Shown here piece by piece: positions 53,318 through 61,188 of a stretch of DNA of 64,000 nt; positions within the stretch are counted from its first letter, which is position 1; each line of letters begins with the position of its first letter. Location of the stretch: NCBI RefSeq assembly GCF_006088715.1, contig NZ_CP030771.1, positions 2,666,001 to 2,730,000 on the forward strand, in the 5' to 3' direction. This DNA comes from Streptomyces sp. YIM 121038 (lineage in GTDB: Bacteria; Actinomycetota; Actinomycetes; Streptomycetales; Streptomycetaceae). The notes beneath the pieces were generated by a model. The model did no database searches. It saw nothing but the letters and a program-made list of their open reading frames with translations, and was not told the origin of the DNA. Made by a program: the position numbers and the translations under genes.

Positions 53318-53475
53318 CGACCACTCCTCCAGGATCAAATGCGCCCTTAGAGTCACGGCCAGTCACCGCGCCGCCGGGCGCGAACTGAATTGCACGGCCC
53401 TGTACCACCACCAGTACGGCCCGGCGATCTTCACGGCACCTCAGCAGAGGGCCGCGCCTGGGGAAAGGACCACTC

Positions 53476-54711
53476 GTGCGAAACCGTTCCGCGCTCATCC
53501 TCACCACGGTGTTGACCACCGGGGCCCTCACCCTCACCGCCTGCGGGTCGCGCGACAAGGACAAGGACGACGACAGCAGCAGCGGAGGCAAGAAGACCGT
53601 CGTCATCGGCTTCGACGCGCCCCTCACCGGCGACCTCTCCGCCCTCGGCATCGGCATGCGCAACTCCGCCGAACTGGCCGTCAAGACGGCCAACAAGGAG
53701 AACACCGTCGACGGCGTCGAGTTCAAGCTCCAGCCCCTCGACGACCAGGCCCAGCCCTCCGTCGGCGGCCAGAACGCCCAGAAGTTCATCAGCGACAAGA
53801 GCGTCCTCGGCGTCGTCGGCCCGCTGAACTCCAGCGTCTCCCAGTCGATGCAGAAGCCCTTCAACGACGCCGACCTCACCCAGATCTCGCCCGCCAACAC
53901 CGGCACCGAGCTCACCCAGGGCGACGGCTGGAAGAAGGGCGACCGCAAGCGCCAGTTCAAGACCTTCTTCCGCACCGCCACCACCGACCAGGTCCAGGGC
54001 CAGTTCGCCGCCCAGTACCTGTTCCAGAAGGCGAAGATCAAGAAGGTCTACCTGCTCGACGACCAGAAGACCTACGGAGCCGGCCTCGCCGCCTCCTTCA
54101 AGGACACCTTCACCGACCTCGGCGGCAAGATCGTCGGCCAGGACCACGTCAACCCCGAGGACCGCGACTTCAAGTCCGTCGTCTCCCAGGTCAAGGGCAA
54201 GGGCGCCGAAGCCGTCTACTACGGCGGCGAATACCCCGCAGCCGCCCCCCTCAGCCAGCAGCTCAAGGAATCCGGCGCCAAGATCCCCCTCATGGGCGGC
54301 GACGGCATGAAGAGCGAAGAGTTCCCCAAGCTCAACAAGAAGGCCATCGGCGACCTCGGCACCTCCGTCGGCAAGCCCGTCGAGGAACTGGACTCCGCCA
54401 AGAAGTTCATCGAGGAATACAACAAGAACTACAAAGAGAACATGGAAACCTACGGCGGCGGCACCTACGACGCCACCTGGTCCATCATCGAAGCAGTAAA
54501 GCTCGCCGTCGACGGAAACGGCGGAAAGCTCCCCTCCGACGGCCGCGTCAAGGTCCTCGAAGCGATGAGCAAGGTCAAGTTCCAAGGCGTCACCGGCGAC
54601 GTCTCCTTCGACCAGTACGGCGACACCACGAACACCATGATGACCGCCTACCAGGTCAGCAAGGACAACAAGTGGGAGTCCAAGTTCAGCGCGGCCTACA
54701 AGCCCCGCTAA
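53476..54711 (+). CDS. livK: Branched-chain amino acid ABC transporter substrate-binding lipoprotein
   Basis: A 411-aa periplasmic-binding-type protein from GTG 53476, with GGAAAGGACC upstream. The signal peptide ends in a lipobox LTAC (Cys at residue 23), so it is a lipid-anchored receptor. The mature body has the ligand-binding signature: VVIGFDAPLTGDLSALGIGM, LGVVGPLNSSVSQSMQKPF, QISPANTGTE and TYDATWSIIEAV. It should deliver Leu/Ile/Val-type amino acids to LivHM. It heads a five-gene operon. Confidence 0.92.
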   Translation: MRNRSALILTTVLTTGALTLTACGSRDKDKDDDSSSGGKKTVVIGFDAPLTGDLSALGIGMRNSAELAVKTANKENTVDGVEFKLQPLDDQAQPSVGGQNAQKFISDKSVLGVVGPLNSSVSQSMQKPFNDADLTQISPANTGTELTQGDGWKKGDRKRQFKTFFRTATTDQVQGQFAAQYLFQKAKIKKVYLLDDQKTYGAGLAASFKDTFTDLGGKIVGQDHVNPEDRDFKSVVSQVKGKGAEAVYYGGEYPAAAPLSQQLKESGAKIPLMGGDGMKSEEFPKLNKKAIGDLGTSVGKPVEELDSAKKFIEEYNKNYKENMETYGGGTYDATWSIIEAVKLAVDGNGGKLPSDGRVKVLEAMSKVKFQGVTGDVSFDQYGDTTNTMMTAYQVSKDNKWESKFSAAYKPR

Positions 54712-54748
54712 ACACCTCTCCGCTGGACACGCTGTGCCAAACCTGCGG

Positions 54749-54794
54749 GCCGTCCGCGGCCGGTCGCGCAGCTCCCGCGCCCCTTCGGGGCGCC
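54749..54794 (+). repeat. Interspersed intergenic repeat, family 2, copy D
   Basis: Contains CCGGTCGCGCAGCTCC and the hairpin GCGCCCC-TTC-GGGGCGC (54777-54793). It lies inside the 212-bp gap between livK and livH, so it may lower transcription of the membrane genes relative to the receptor. Confidence 0.75.
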
Positions 54795-54923
54795 ACCCCG
54801 CCGCAGCGGACTCCAGCGCGCCTGCCTAACAGCGCCCACACCCACTGACACAAGACCGCGCGGGACGCGCTACCAGCGCTCCCGCGCGGTGCCATATCCG
54901 AACCATCCAACGGAGGCCCTGCG

Positions 54924-55853
54924 GTGAACGAACTGCCGCAACAGCTGGCCAATGGACTCATCCTCGGCGCGATGTACGGTCTCATCGCGATCGGCTACAC
55001 GATGGTCTACGGAATCGTCCAGCTCATCAACTTCGCCCACGGCGAGATCTTCATGGTCGGCGGCTTCGGCGCCCTCACCGTCTCCCTGTGGCTCCCCGAC
55101 GGATTCTCGCTGCTCGCCTCGATCCCCATCATGATCATCGGCGGCATCATCTGCTCCGTCGCCGTCGGCACCGCAGCCGAACGCTTCGCCTACCGCCCCC
55201 TGCGCGGAGCACCACGACTCGCCCCCCTCATCACCGCCATCGGCCTGTCCATCCTGCTCCAGCAAGCCGTATGGAAGTGGTACCCCGAAGCCAAGAAGGA
55301 CCGTTCCTTCCCACAGTTCAGCGGCGACCCCGTCCACGTCTTCGGCGCCGACATCCAACGCGGCGACTTCTTCCTCATCATCGCCGCCCCCGCCTGCATG
55401 CTCATCCTCGGCTGGTACGTCAACAAAACCCGCTCCGGACGCGGCATGCAGGCCACCGCACAAGACCCCGACACCGCCAAGCTCATGGGCATCAACACCG
55501 ACCGCATCATCGTCATGGCCTTCGCCATCGGCGCCGCGTTCGCCGCCATCGCCGCCGTCGGATACGGCCTCCACAACGGCCAAGTCGGCTTCAAAATGGG
55601 CTTCATCATGGGCCTCAAAGCCTTCACCGCAGCCGTACTCGGCGGCATCGGCAACATCTACGGCGCCATGCTCGGCGGCATCGTCCTCGGCGTCGCCGAA
55701 GCCCTCGCCACCGGCTACATGGGCGACGTACCCGGCATGGAACAGTTCGGCGGCGGCGCCTGGAAGGACGTATGGGCCTTCGCCCTCCTCATCCTCGTCC
55801 TCCTCCTCAGGCCCCAAGGGCTCCTAGGCGAACGCGTCGCGGATCGGGCGTGA
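54924..55853 (+). CDS. livH: Branched-chain amino acid ABC transporter permease LivH
   Basis: A 309-aa membrane protein from GTG 54924 with CGGAGG upstream. It has about eight helices and the LivH landmarks MYGLIAIGYTMVYGIVQLIN near the start (NFAHGEIFMVGGF), and the late EAA-like segment GLKAFTAAVLGGIGNIYGAM that contacts the ATPase. It forms the channel with LivM. From here on Glu and Lys codons shift to GAA and AAA. Confidence 0.92.
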   Translation: MNELPQQLANGLILGAMYGLIAIGYTMVYGIVQLINFAHGEIFMVGGFGALTVSLWLPDGFSLLASIPIMIIGGIICSVAVGTAAERFAYRPLRGAPRLAPLITAIGLSILLQQAVWKWYPEAKKDRSFPQFSGDPVHVFGADIQRGDFFLIIAAPACMLILGWYVNKTRSGRGMQATAQDPDTAKLMGINTDRIIVMAFAIGAAFAAIAAVGYGLHNGQVGFKMGFIMGLKAFTAAVLGGIGNIYGAMLGGIVLGVAEALATGYMGDVPGMEQFGGGAWKDVWAFALLILVLLLRPQGLLGERVADRA

Positions 55854-55858
55854 TACCC

Positions 55859-57682
55859 ATGACCACCAAAACCCCCAGCACCCCGGACGCCCCCCAGCTC
55901 GCCACCACCCACACCGGCGCCCCCATCTCCACCCTCCCCCTCCCCGAACCCCTCGCCCGCCTCCTCGTCCTCATCGGCTCCGCCACCGCCCTCATCGGCA
56001 CCTTCCTCGCCTGGACCTGGACCGACGACTTCCCCGGCGACCTCACCGTCACCGGCTACCCCGGCGGCCTCCAACTCATCACCCTCACCGGCGCCGCCCT
56101 CACCCTCCTCTTCACCCTCGCCGCCTACCGCATCCGCGGACTCAACTGGCTCCTCCCCGGCGGCACCAACAGCCCCACCCTCCTCCTCACCCTCGGCGTC
56201 CTCGGCTCCACCGGCTACACCATGGGCGCCATCTCCGACCACCTCGGCGGCATCGTCAACCTCGAACCCGGCGCCTGGGTCTCCGGCATCGGCGCCCTCA
56301 TCGCCACCATCGGCGCCCTCGGCCTGCCCTCCGACACCCCCGACACCGACAACACCACCAACCCCTGGCACCGCCTGCGCCACAGCCTCAAAGCGCCCGC
56401 ACCCCCACGCGCCAAACCCCTCCCCGACGCCGTCGAAATCCTCATCATCGCCGCCGCCTTCGGCATCGGCCTCTACGTCCTCGCCTACGGCATCGAGGCC
56501 TACACCGAACTCTTCATCGGCTTCCTCATCACCGCCGGATTCGGCGCCACCGCACTCCACCGCGCCGGACTCATCCCCCGCCTCAACACCCTCACCACCA
56601 AACACCGCAACGTCACCCTCACCGCCGCCATCATCGCCGCCGCACTCTTCCCCTTCACCCAGAGCGACGCCAGCTACGCCCTCATCGGCGTCAACATCCT
56701 CATCTTCGCCACCGTCGCCCTCGGCCTGAACGTCGTCGTCGGCCTCGCCGGACTCCTCGACCTCGGCTACGTCGCCTTCCTCGGCGTCGGCGCCTACACC
56801 GCCGCCCTCGTCTCCGGCTCCCCCGCCTCCACCTTCGACGTCCACTTCCCCTTCTGGGCCGCCGTCCTCACCGGCGCCGCCGTCTCCCTCGCCTTCGGCG
56901 TCATCATCGGCGCCCCCACCCTGCGCCTCCGCGGCGACTACCTCGCCATCGTCACCCTCGGCTTCGGCGAGATCTTCCGCATCACCATGAACAACCTCAA
57001 CGGAAGCGCGGGCCCCGACCTCACCAACGGCGCCCAAGGCATCCCCAACATCCCCGACCTCAAAATCCTCGGCTGGGACCTCGGCACCGAACACGACATC
57101 CTCGGCTTCACCCTCAGCAGACCCGCCAACTACTACCTGCTGATGCTCTTCTTCACCGCCGTCGTCGTCCTCGTCTTCCGCCGCAGCGGCGAATCCCGCA
57201 TCGGCCGCGCCTGGGTCGCCATCCGCGAAGACGAAACCGCCGCCACCGCCATGGGCATCAACGGCTTCCGCGTCAAACTCATCGCCTTCGCCCTCGGCGC
57301 CACCCTCGCCGGATTCGCCGGCACCGTCCAAGCCCACGTCTCCTACAGCATCACCCCCGAGCAATACCTCTTCGCCAACACCGTCCCACCCAACTCCGCC
57401 TTCCTCCTCGCCGCCGTCATCCTCGGCGGCATGGGCACCATCAGCGGACCCCTCATCGGCGCCGCCCTGCTCTACCTCATCCCCGCCAAACTCCAATTCC
57501 TCGAGGACTACCAACTCCTCCTCTTCGGCCTCGCCCTCATCCTGCTCATGCGCTTCCGCCCCGAAGGCCTCGTCGCCAACAAGCGCGCCCAGCTCGAATA
57601 CCACGAGACCGACCAACTCGACGTACCCGACCAGCAGAAACTCCCCGAAGGCACCGTCGGCGTCAGCAAGGCGGGGGCGTGA
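55859..57682 (+). CDS. livM: Branched-chain amino acid ABC transporter permease LivM, extended N-terminus
   Basis: A 607-aa membrane protein. The canonical LivM permease begins only near residue 270 (IGVNILIFATVALGLNVVVG, LAGLLDLGYVAFLGVGAYT) and runs to the end, including the coupling EAA segment (RAWVAIREDETAATAMGING). The first 250 residues are extra: after a Pro/Thr-rich leader they add about six membrane helices (near 33-51, 70-89, 105-125, 140-156, 192-210, 215-232). Many actinobacterial LivM proteins carry such an extension, whose role is not established. Confidence 0.9.
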   Translation: MTTKTPSTPDAPQLATTHTGAPISTLPLPEPLARLLVLIGSATALIGTFLAWTWTDDFPGDLTVTGYPGGLQLITLTGAALTLLFTLAAYRIRGLNWLLPGGTNSPTLLLTLGVLGSTGYTMGAISDHLGGIVNLEPGAWVSGIGALIATIGALGLPSDTPDTDNTTNPWHRLRHSLKAPAPPRAKPLPDAVEILIIAAAFGIGLYVLAYGIEAYTELFIGFLITAGFGATALHRAGLIPRLNTLTTKHRNVTLTAAIIAAALFPFTQSDASYALIGVNILIFATVALGLNVVVGLAGLLDLGYVAFLGVGAYTAALVSGSPASTFDVHFPFWAAVLTGAAVSLAFGVIIGAPTLRLRGDYLAIVTLGFGEIFRITMNNLNGSAGPDLTNGAQGIPNIPDLKILGWDLGTEHDILGFTLSRPANYYLLMLFFTAVVVLVFRRSGESRIGRAWVAIREDETAATAMGINGFRVKLIAFALGATLAGFAGTVQAHVSYSITPEQYLFANTVPPNSAFLLAAVILGGMGTISGPLIGAALLYLIPAKLQFLEDYQLLLFGLALILLMRFRPEGLVANKRAQLEYHETDQLDVPDQQKLPEGTVGVSKAGA

Positions 57683-58617
57683 CCACCATGACCACCACCA
57701 CGACCACCGTCCTCCAAGCCACCGGCGTCACCATGCGCTTCGGCGGCCTCACCGCCGTACGCTCCGTCGACCTCACCGTCAACAGCGGCGAAATCGTCGG
57801 CCTCATCGGACCCAACGGCGCCGGAAAAACCACCTTCTTCAACTGCCTCACCGGCCTCTACGTCCCCACCGAAGGCACCGTCGCCTACAAAGGCACCGTC
57901 CTCCCCTCCAAACCCCACCTCGTCACCGACGCAGGCATCGCCCGCACCTTCCAGAACATCCGGCTCTTCGCCAACATGACCGTCCTGGAAAACGTCCTCG
58001 TCGGACGCCACACCAGGACCAAGGAAGGCCTCTGGAGCGCACTCCTCAGAGGACCGGGCTTCAAACGAGCCGAAGCGGCCTCCCACGCCCGCGCCATGGA
58101 GCTCCTGGAATTCGTCGGCCTCGCCCACAAAGCCGACCACCTCTCCAGAAACCTCCCGTACGGCGAACAGCGGAAACTGGAGATCGCCCGCGCTCTCGCC
58201 AGCGAACCCGGACTCCTCCTCCTCGACGAACCCACCGCGGGCATGAACCCCCAGGAAACCCGCGCCGCCGAAGAACTCGTCTTCGCCATCCGCGACCAAG
58301 GCATCGCCGTCCTCGTCATCGAGCACGACATGCGGTTCATCTTCAACCTCTGCGACCGCGTCGCCGTCCTCGTCCAGGGCGAAAAACTCGTCGAAGGCAG
58401 CTCCGAAACCGTCCAGGCCGACGAACGCGTCATCGCCGCCTACCTCGGCACCCCCTTCGAAGGCGCACCCGGCGCCGCCGAAGTCGCCGAAGTCGAAGCC
58501 GCCGAAGCCCACCAGGAAGCCACCGCCACCCCCCTCAGCGACACCCCGCCGGAACCACCCCACCACGAGGAAGACGGCGCCCCCCGCGCCACCGGCCCGG
58601 AAGGAACAGCCAAGTGA
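57679..58617 (+). CDS. livG: Branched-chain amino acid ABC transporter ATPase LivG
   Basis: A 312-aa ATPase from GTG 57679, overlapping livM by four bases. Walker A IGPNGAGKTTFFNCL, the ABC signature region NLPYGEQRKLEIARAL, Walker B LLLLDEPTAGMNPQE and the H-loop VIEHDMRFIF are all present. The final 50 residues (Glu/Ala/Pro-rich: VEAAEAHQEATATPLS) extend beyond the family norm. It powers uptake together with LivF, whose gene overlaps its end. Confidence 0.93.
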   Translation: MTTMTTTTTTVLQATGVTMRFGGLTAVRSVDLTVNSGEIVGLIGPNGAGKTTFFNCLTGLYVPTEGTVAYKGTVLPSKPHLVTDAGIARTFQNIRLFANMTVLENVLVGRHTRTKEGLWSALLRGPGFKRAEAASHARAMELLEFVGLAHKADHLSRNLPYGEQRKLEIARALASEPGLLLLDEPTAGMNPQETRAAEELVFAIRDQGIAVLVIEHDMRFIFNLCDRVAVLVQGEKLVEGSSETVQADERVIAAYLGTPFEGAPGAAEVAEVEAAEAHQEATATPLSDTPPEPPHHEEDGAPRATGPEGTAK

Positions 58618-59330
58618 CCGCACTACTGGAGGTCGAAGACCTCAGGGTCGCCTACGGCAAGATCGAAGCCGTCAAAGGCATCTCCTTCACCGTCGAAGCC
58701 GGCCAAGTCGTCACCCTCATCGGCACCAACGGCGCAGGCAAGACCACCACCCTGCGCACCCTCTCCGGCCTCCTCAAACCCTCCGCCGGAAAAATCAACT
58801 TCGACGGACAGCCCCTCCACGGCGTCCCCGCACACAAAATCGTCGCCCTCGGACTCGCCCACTCCCCCGAAGGCCGACACATCTTCCCCCGCCTCACCAT
58901 CGTCGAAAACCTCCTCCTCGGCGCCTACCTCCGCGACGACAAAGAAGGAATCGACAAAGACATCCAACGCGCCTACGAACTCTTCCCCATCCTCGGCGAA
59001 CGCCGCAAACAAGCCGCCGGCACCCTCTCCGGCGGCGAACAGCAAATGCTCGCCATGGGCCGCGCCCTCATGTCACGCCCCAAACTGCTCATGCTCGACG
59101 AACCCTCCATGGGCCTCTCCCCGATCATGATGCAGAAGATCATGCAGACCATCAGCGAACTCAAGGCCCAAGGCACCACCATCCTGCTCGTCGAACAGAA
59201 CGCCCAAGCCGCGCTCTCCCTCGCCGACCACGGACACGTCATGGAAGTCGGCCGCATCGCCCTCTCCGGCACCGGCCGCGACCTCCTCCACGACGAATCC
59301 GTCCGCAAGGCCTACCTCGGCGAGGACTAG
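58614..59330 (+). CDS. livF: Branched-chain amino acid ABC transporter ATPase LivF
   Basis: A 238-aa ATPase from GTG 58614, overlapping livG by four bases (GTGA). It has Walker A IGTNGAGKTTTLRTLSG, the signature TLSGGEQQMLAMGRAL, Walker B LLMLDEPSMGLSP and the switch His replaced by Gln-type VEQNAQAAL as is usual in LivF. It completes the transporter. A very strong terminator follows. Confidence 0.94.
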   Translation: MTALLEVEDLRVAYGKIEAVKGISFTVEAGQVVTLIGTNGAGKTTTLRTLSGLLKPSAGKINFDGQPLHGVPAHKIVALGLAHSPEGRHIFPRLTIVENLLLGAYLRDDKEGIDKDIQRAYELFPILGERRKQAAGTLSGGEQQMLAMGRALMSRPKLLMLDEPSMGLSPIMMQKIMQTISELKAQGTTILLVEQNAQAALSLADHGHVMEVGRIALSGTGRDLLHDESVRKAYLGED

Positions 59331-59375
59331 GCCTGGCCCCTGGGCCCTGAGCAGCGAGGCCCGGCCCCGGCCGTA

Positions 59376-59422
59376 CGCAGCGAGGGCGGTCACCCCGGTG
59401 TGGGGTGACCGCCCTCGCTGCG
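59376..59422. terminator. Very strong bidirectional terminator between livF and pdtaR
   Basis: CAGCGAGGGCGGTCACCCC (59378-59396) and GGGGTGACCGCCCTCGCTG (59402-59420) pair exactly with a 5-base loop; two more outer pairs extend the stem to 21 bp. It serves convergent livF and pdtaR. Confidence 0.93.
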
Positions 59423-59465
59423 GTCTTCTCTCCGGCCTCCCGCCGACGGGGGCCGGTCGCGCCGC

Positions 59466-60119
59466 TCAGCCCTTCGACGCCTTCTTCTCCTCGGCGTCCT
59501 CGATGACCGCCTCCGCCACCTGCTGCATCGACAGACGACGATCCATCGACGTCTTCTGGATCCACCGGAACGCCGCCGGCTCCGTCAGGCCGTACTCCGT
59601 CTGCAGAATCGACTTCGCCCGGTCCACCAGCTTCCGCGTCTCCAGGCGCTGCGTGAGGTCCGCGACCTCCTTCTCCAGCGTCTTCAGCTCCGTGAACCGC
59701 GACACCGCCATCTCGATCGCCGGTACGACGTCACTCTTGCTGAACGGCTTCACCAGGTACGCCATCGCCCCCGCGTCCCGGGCGCGCTCCACCAGGTCCC
59801 GCTGCGAGAACGCCGTCAGCATCAGCACCGGGGCGATCGACTCCTCCGCGATCTTCTCCGCCGCGGAGATCCCGTCCAGGACGGGCATCTTCACGTCCAG
59901 GATCACCAGGTCCGGCTTGTGCTCCCGGGCCAGCTCGATCGCGGTCTCACCGTCACCGGCCTCACCGACGACCGTGTAGCCCTCCTCCTCCAGCATCTCC
60001 TTGAGGTCGAGACGGATCAGTGCCTCGTCCTCAGCGATGACGACGCGGGTCGTCAGGGGCGGGACGTGCGACTTGTCGTCGGACGCGTCTACGGCCTTGG
60101 GCGACTCGGGCGGGGTCAC
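59466..60119 (-). CDS. pdtaR: ANTAR response regulator PdtaR
   Basis: A 217-aa regulator from GTG 60119, preceded by GAGGAG. The receiver domain (about residues 25-140) has AEDEALIRLDL with the acidic pair, LVILDVKMPVLDG with the phospho-Asp, LTAFSQ, and VKPFSKSD with the Lys. The ANTAR RNA-binding domain (about 145-205) reads LTQRLETRKLVDRAKSIL and RWIQKTSMDRRLSMQQVAEA. ANTAR proteins stop terminators in target mRNAs. The partner histidine kinase PdtaS is not in the window. Confidence 0.92.
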   Translation of the reverse strand: MTPPESPKAVDASDDKSHVPPLTTRVVIAEDEALIRLDLKEMLEEEGYTVVGEAGDGETAIELAREHKPDLVILDVKMPVLDGISAAEKIAEESIAPVLMLTAFSQRDLVERARDAGAMAYLVKPFSKSDVVPAIEMAVSRFTELKTLEKEVADLTQRLETRKLVDRAKSILQTEYGLTEPAAFRWIQKTSMDRRLSMQQVAEAVIEDAEEKKASKG

Positions 60120-60191
60120 GGGGGCTCCTCGTTCATGGCAGGTGCGCTGCCTCGTCAGGGTACCTAGCTGCGACGCCGGGAGGTGAACCGG

Positions 60192-60197
60192 TATGCT
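60192..60197 (+). promoter_or_regulatory. Candidate -10 box of the tRNA-Leu gene
   Basis: TATGCT at 60192-60197, the same hexamer as at rpsA, lies 24 bp before the mature tRNA. The -35 region (about 60169, TGCGAC) is weak. Confidence 0.35.
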
Positions 60198-60220
60198 TCC
60201 CGGGAGCGCGCCGCGCTCTG

Positions 60221-60304
60221 GCCGGGTTGGCGGAATAGGCTTACGCGGATGTCTCAAACACATCTGTCCGAAAGGACATACGGGTTCGAATCCCGTACCC
60301 GGCA
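60221..60304 (+). tRNA. tRNA-Leu (anticodon CAA)
   Basis: An 84-nt class II tRNA. The acceptor stem is GCCGGGT paired with ACCCGGC, with discriminator A at 60304 and no encoded CCA. The anticodon stem GATGT/ACATC surrounds the loop CTCAAAC, giving anticodon CAA for UUG. The long variable arm TGTCCGAAAGGACA confirms leucine class, and the T loop GGTTCGAATCC is standard. Confidence 0.95.
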
Positions 60305-60312
60305 CGCTCAAT

Positions 60313-60348
60313 AGCGGAGGATCACGTTCTCGTGAACCTCCGCTTTTT
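60313..60348 (+). terminator. Intrinsic terminator of tRNA-Leu
   Basis: AGCGGAGG-A-TCACG and CGTGA-A-CCTCCGCT form a stem with one A-A mismatch and loop TTCT, followed by TTTTT (60344-60348). It cleanly separates the tRNA from the next gene. Confidence 0.9.
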
Positions 60349-60386
60349 GCTGCACACGAATGCGATCCGTCGCACAGAGTAGCCGC

Positions 60387-61175
60387 ATGAACCTTTACGG
60401 CACAGAGGTGCGGCAGAAGGCATTGGCCCTGCTGCACGGCGGAGTGCGGAATGCTGACGTCGCACGTCAGCTAGGTCTCCCGCCAAGCACCGTCGGGGTA
60501 TGGCTCCACCGAGACCGGGCCCGGCGAGGCGAGCTGCCGCTCGCGCGACCCCATGAATGCCCACGGTGTGACAAACGGAAGCTCGACACCAAGGCGTACT
60601 CCTACCTTCTGGGCTGGTACCTGGGAGACGGCTATATTTCCCAGCACTCGGACCACAGAGCCCCCAGCCTCAGAATCACCTGTGACGATTCTTGGCCGGG
60701 TCTCATGGACGAATGCGAACGGGTAGTGAGAGCGGTCTTCCCGGACGGCTCGACATGCAGAGCCCGCAAGGTTGGCTGCCACGACATCAAGATTTACTCG
60801 ACTCACCTTCCGTGCCTATTCCCACAGCACGGCCCCGGCAAGAAGCACGAGCGAACCATCGCTCTCGAATCCTGGCAACAGGACATCGTCGACGCGTACC
60901 CCTGGGAATTCATCCGGGGGCTCATCCACTCCGACGGGTGTCGGGTCACGAACTGGACCACCCGGGTCGTCGCGGGCGAGCGGAAGCGCTATGAGTACCC
61001 CCGGTACTTCTTCACCAACAAGTCCGACGACATCAGGAAGCTCTTCACCGACACCTTGGACAAGGTCGGAGTCGGGTGGACGAGCCTGGCGCGGGGCAGC
61101 GACCCGTTCAACATATCCATCGCCCGCAGGGCCTCCGTAGCCCTCATGGACGCGTACGTCGGGCCGAAGTACTGA
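60387..61175 (+). CDS. LAGLIDADG homing-endonuclease-like protein with N-terminal HTH
   Basis: A 262-aa protein from ATG 60387, 82 bp after tRNA-Leu. Order: a resolvase-like helix-turn-helix (about 8-42, VRQKALALLHGGVRNADVA, RQLGLPPSTVGVWL), a short zinc-type CPRC (58-61), and two LAGLIDADG-type helices: YLLGWYLGDGYIS (about 73-85) and EFIRGLIHSDGCR (about 174-186), each keeping the acidic Asp. Similar stand-alone HTH/LAGLIDADG proteins are widespread in actinobacteria. Codon use is less biased to G/C ends (AAT, TAT, ATT appear) than in neighbours, suggesting transfer. Whether it cuts DNA or only binds it is unknown. Confidence 0.8.
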   Translation: MNLYGTEVRQKALALLHGGVRNADVARQLGLPPSTVGVWLHRDRARRGELPLARPHECPRCDKRKLDTKAYSYLLGWYLGDGYISQHSDHRAPSLRITCDDSWPGLMDECERVVRAVFPDGSTCRARKVGCHDIKIYSTHLPCLFPQHGPGKKHERTIALESWQQDIVDAYPWEFIRGLIHSDGCRVTNWTTRVVAGERKRYEYPRYFFTNKSDDIRKLFTDTLDKVGVGWTSLARGSDPFNISIARRASVALMDAYVGPKY

Positions 61176-61188
61176 ACCCGCCCCGGGG

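Larger units (their letters stand above)
52701..53475. other. Long intergenic region before the liv operon
   Basis: 775 bp without a gene. It holds a reverse copy of repeat family 1 (52796-52840), a strong hairpin (52895-52925), an AT-richer stretch (about 52970-53120), and the livK promoter region. An open frame over 52843-53295 lacks Streptomyces codon bias and is not called. Confidence 0.6.

Noticed and set aside
60221..61175. Integrated element with attachment sites at tRNA-Leu
   Set aside because: No second copy of the tRNA 3' end and no integrase, relaxase or replication genes were found nearby.
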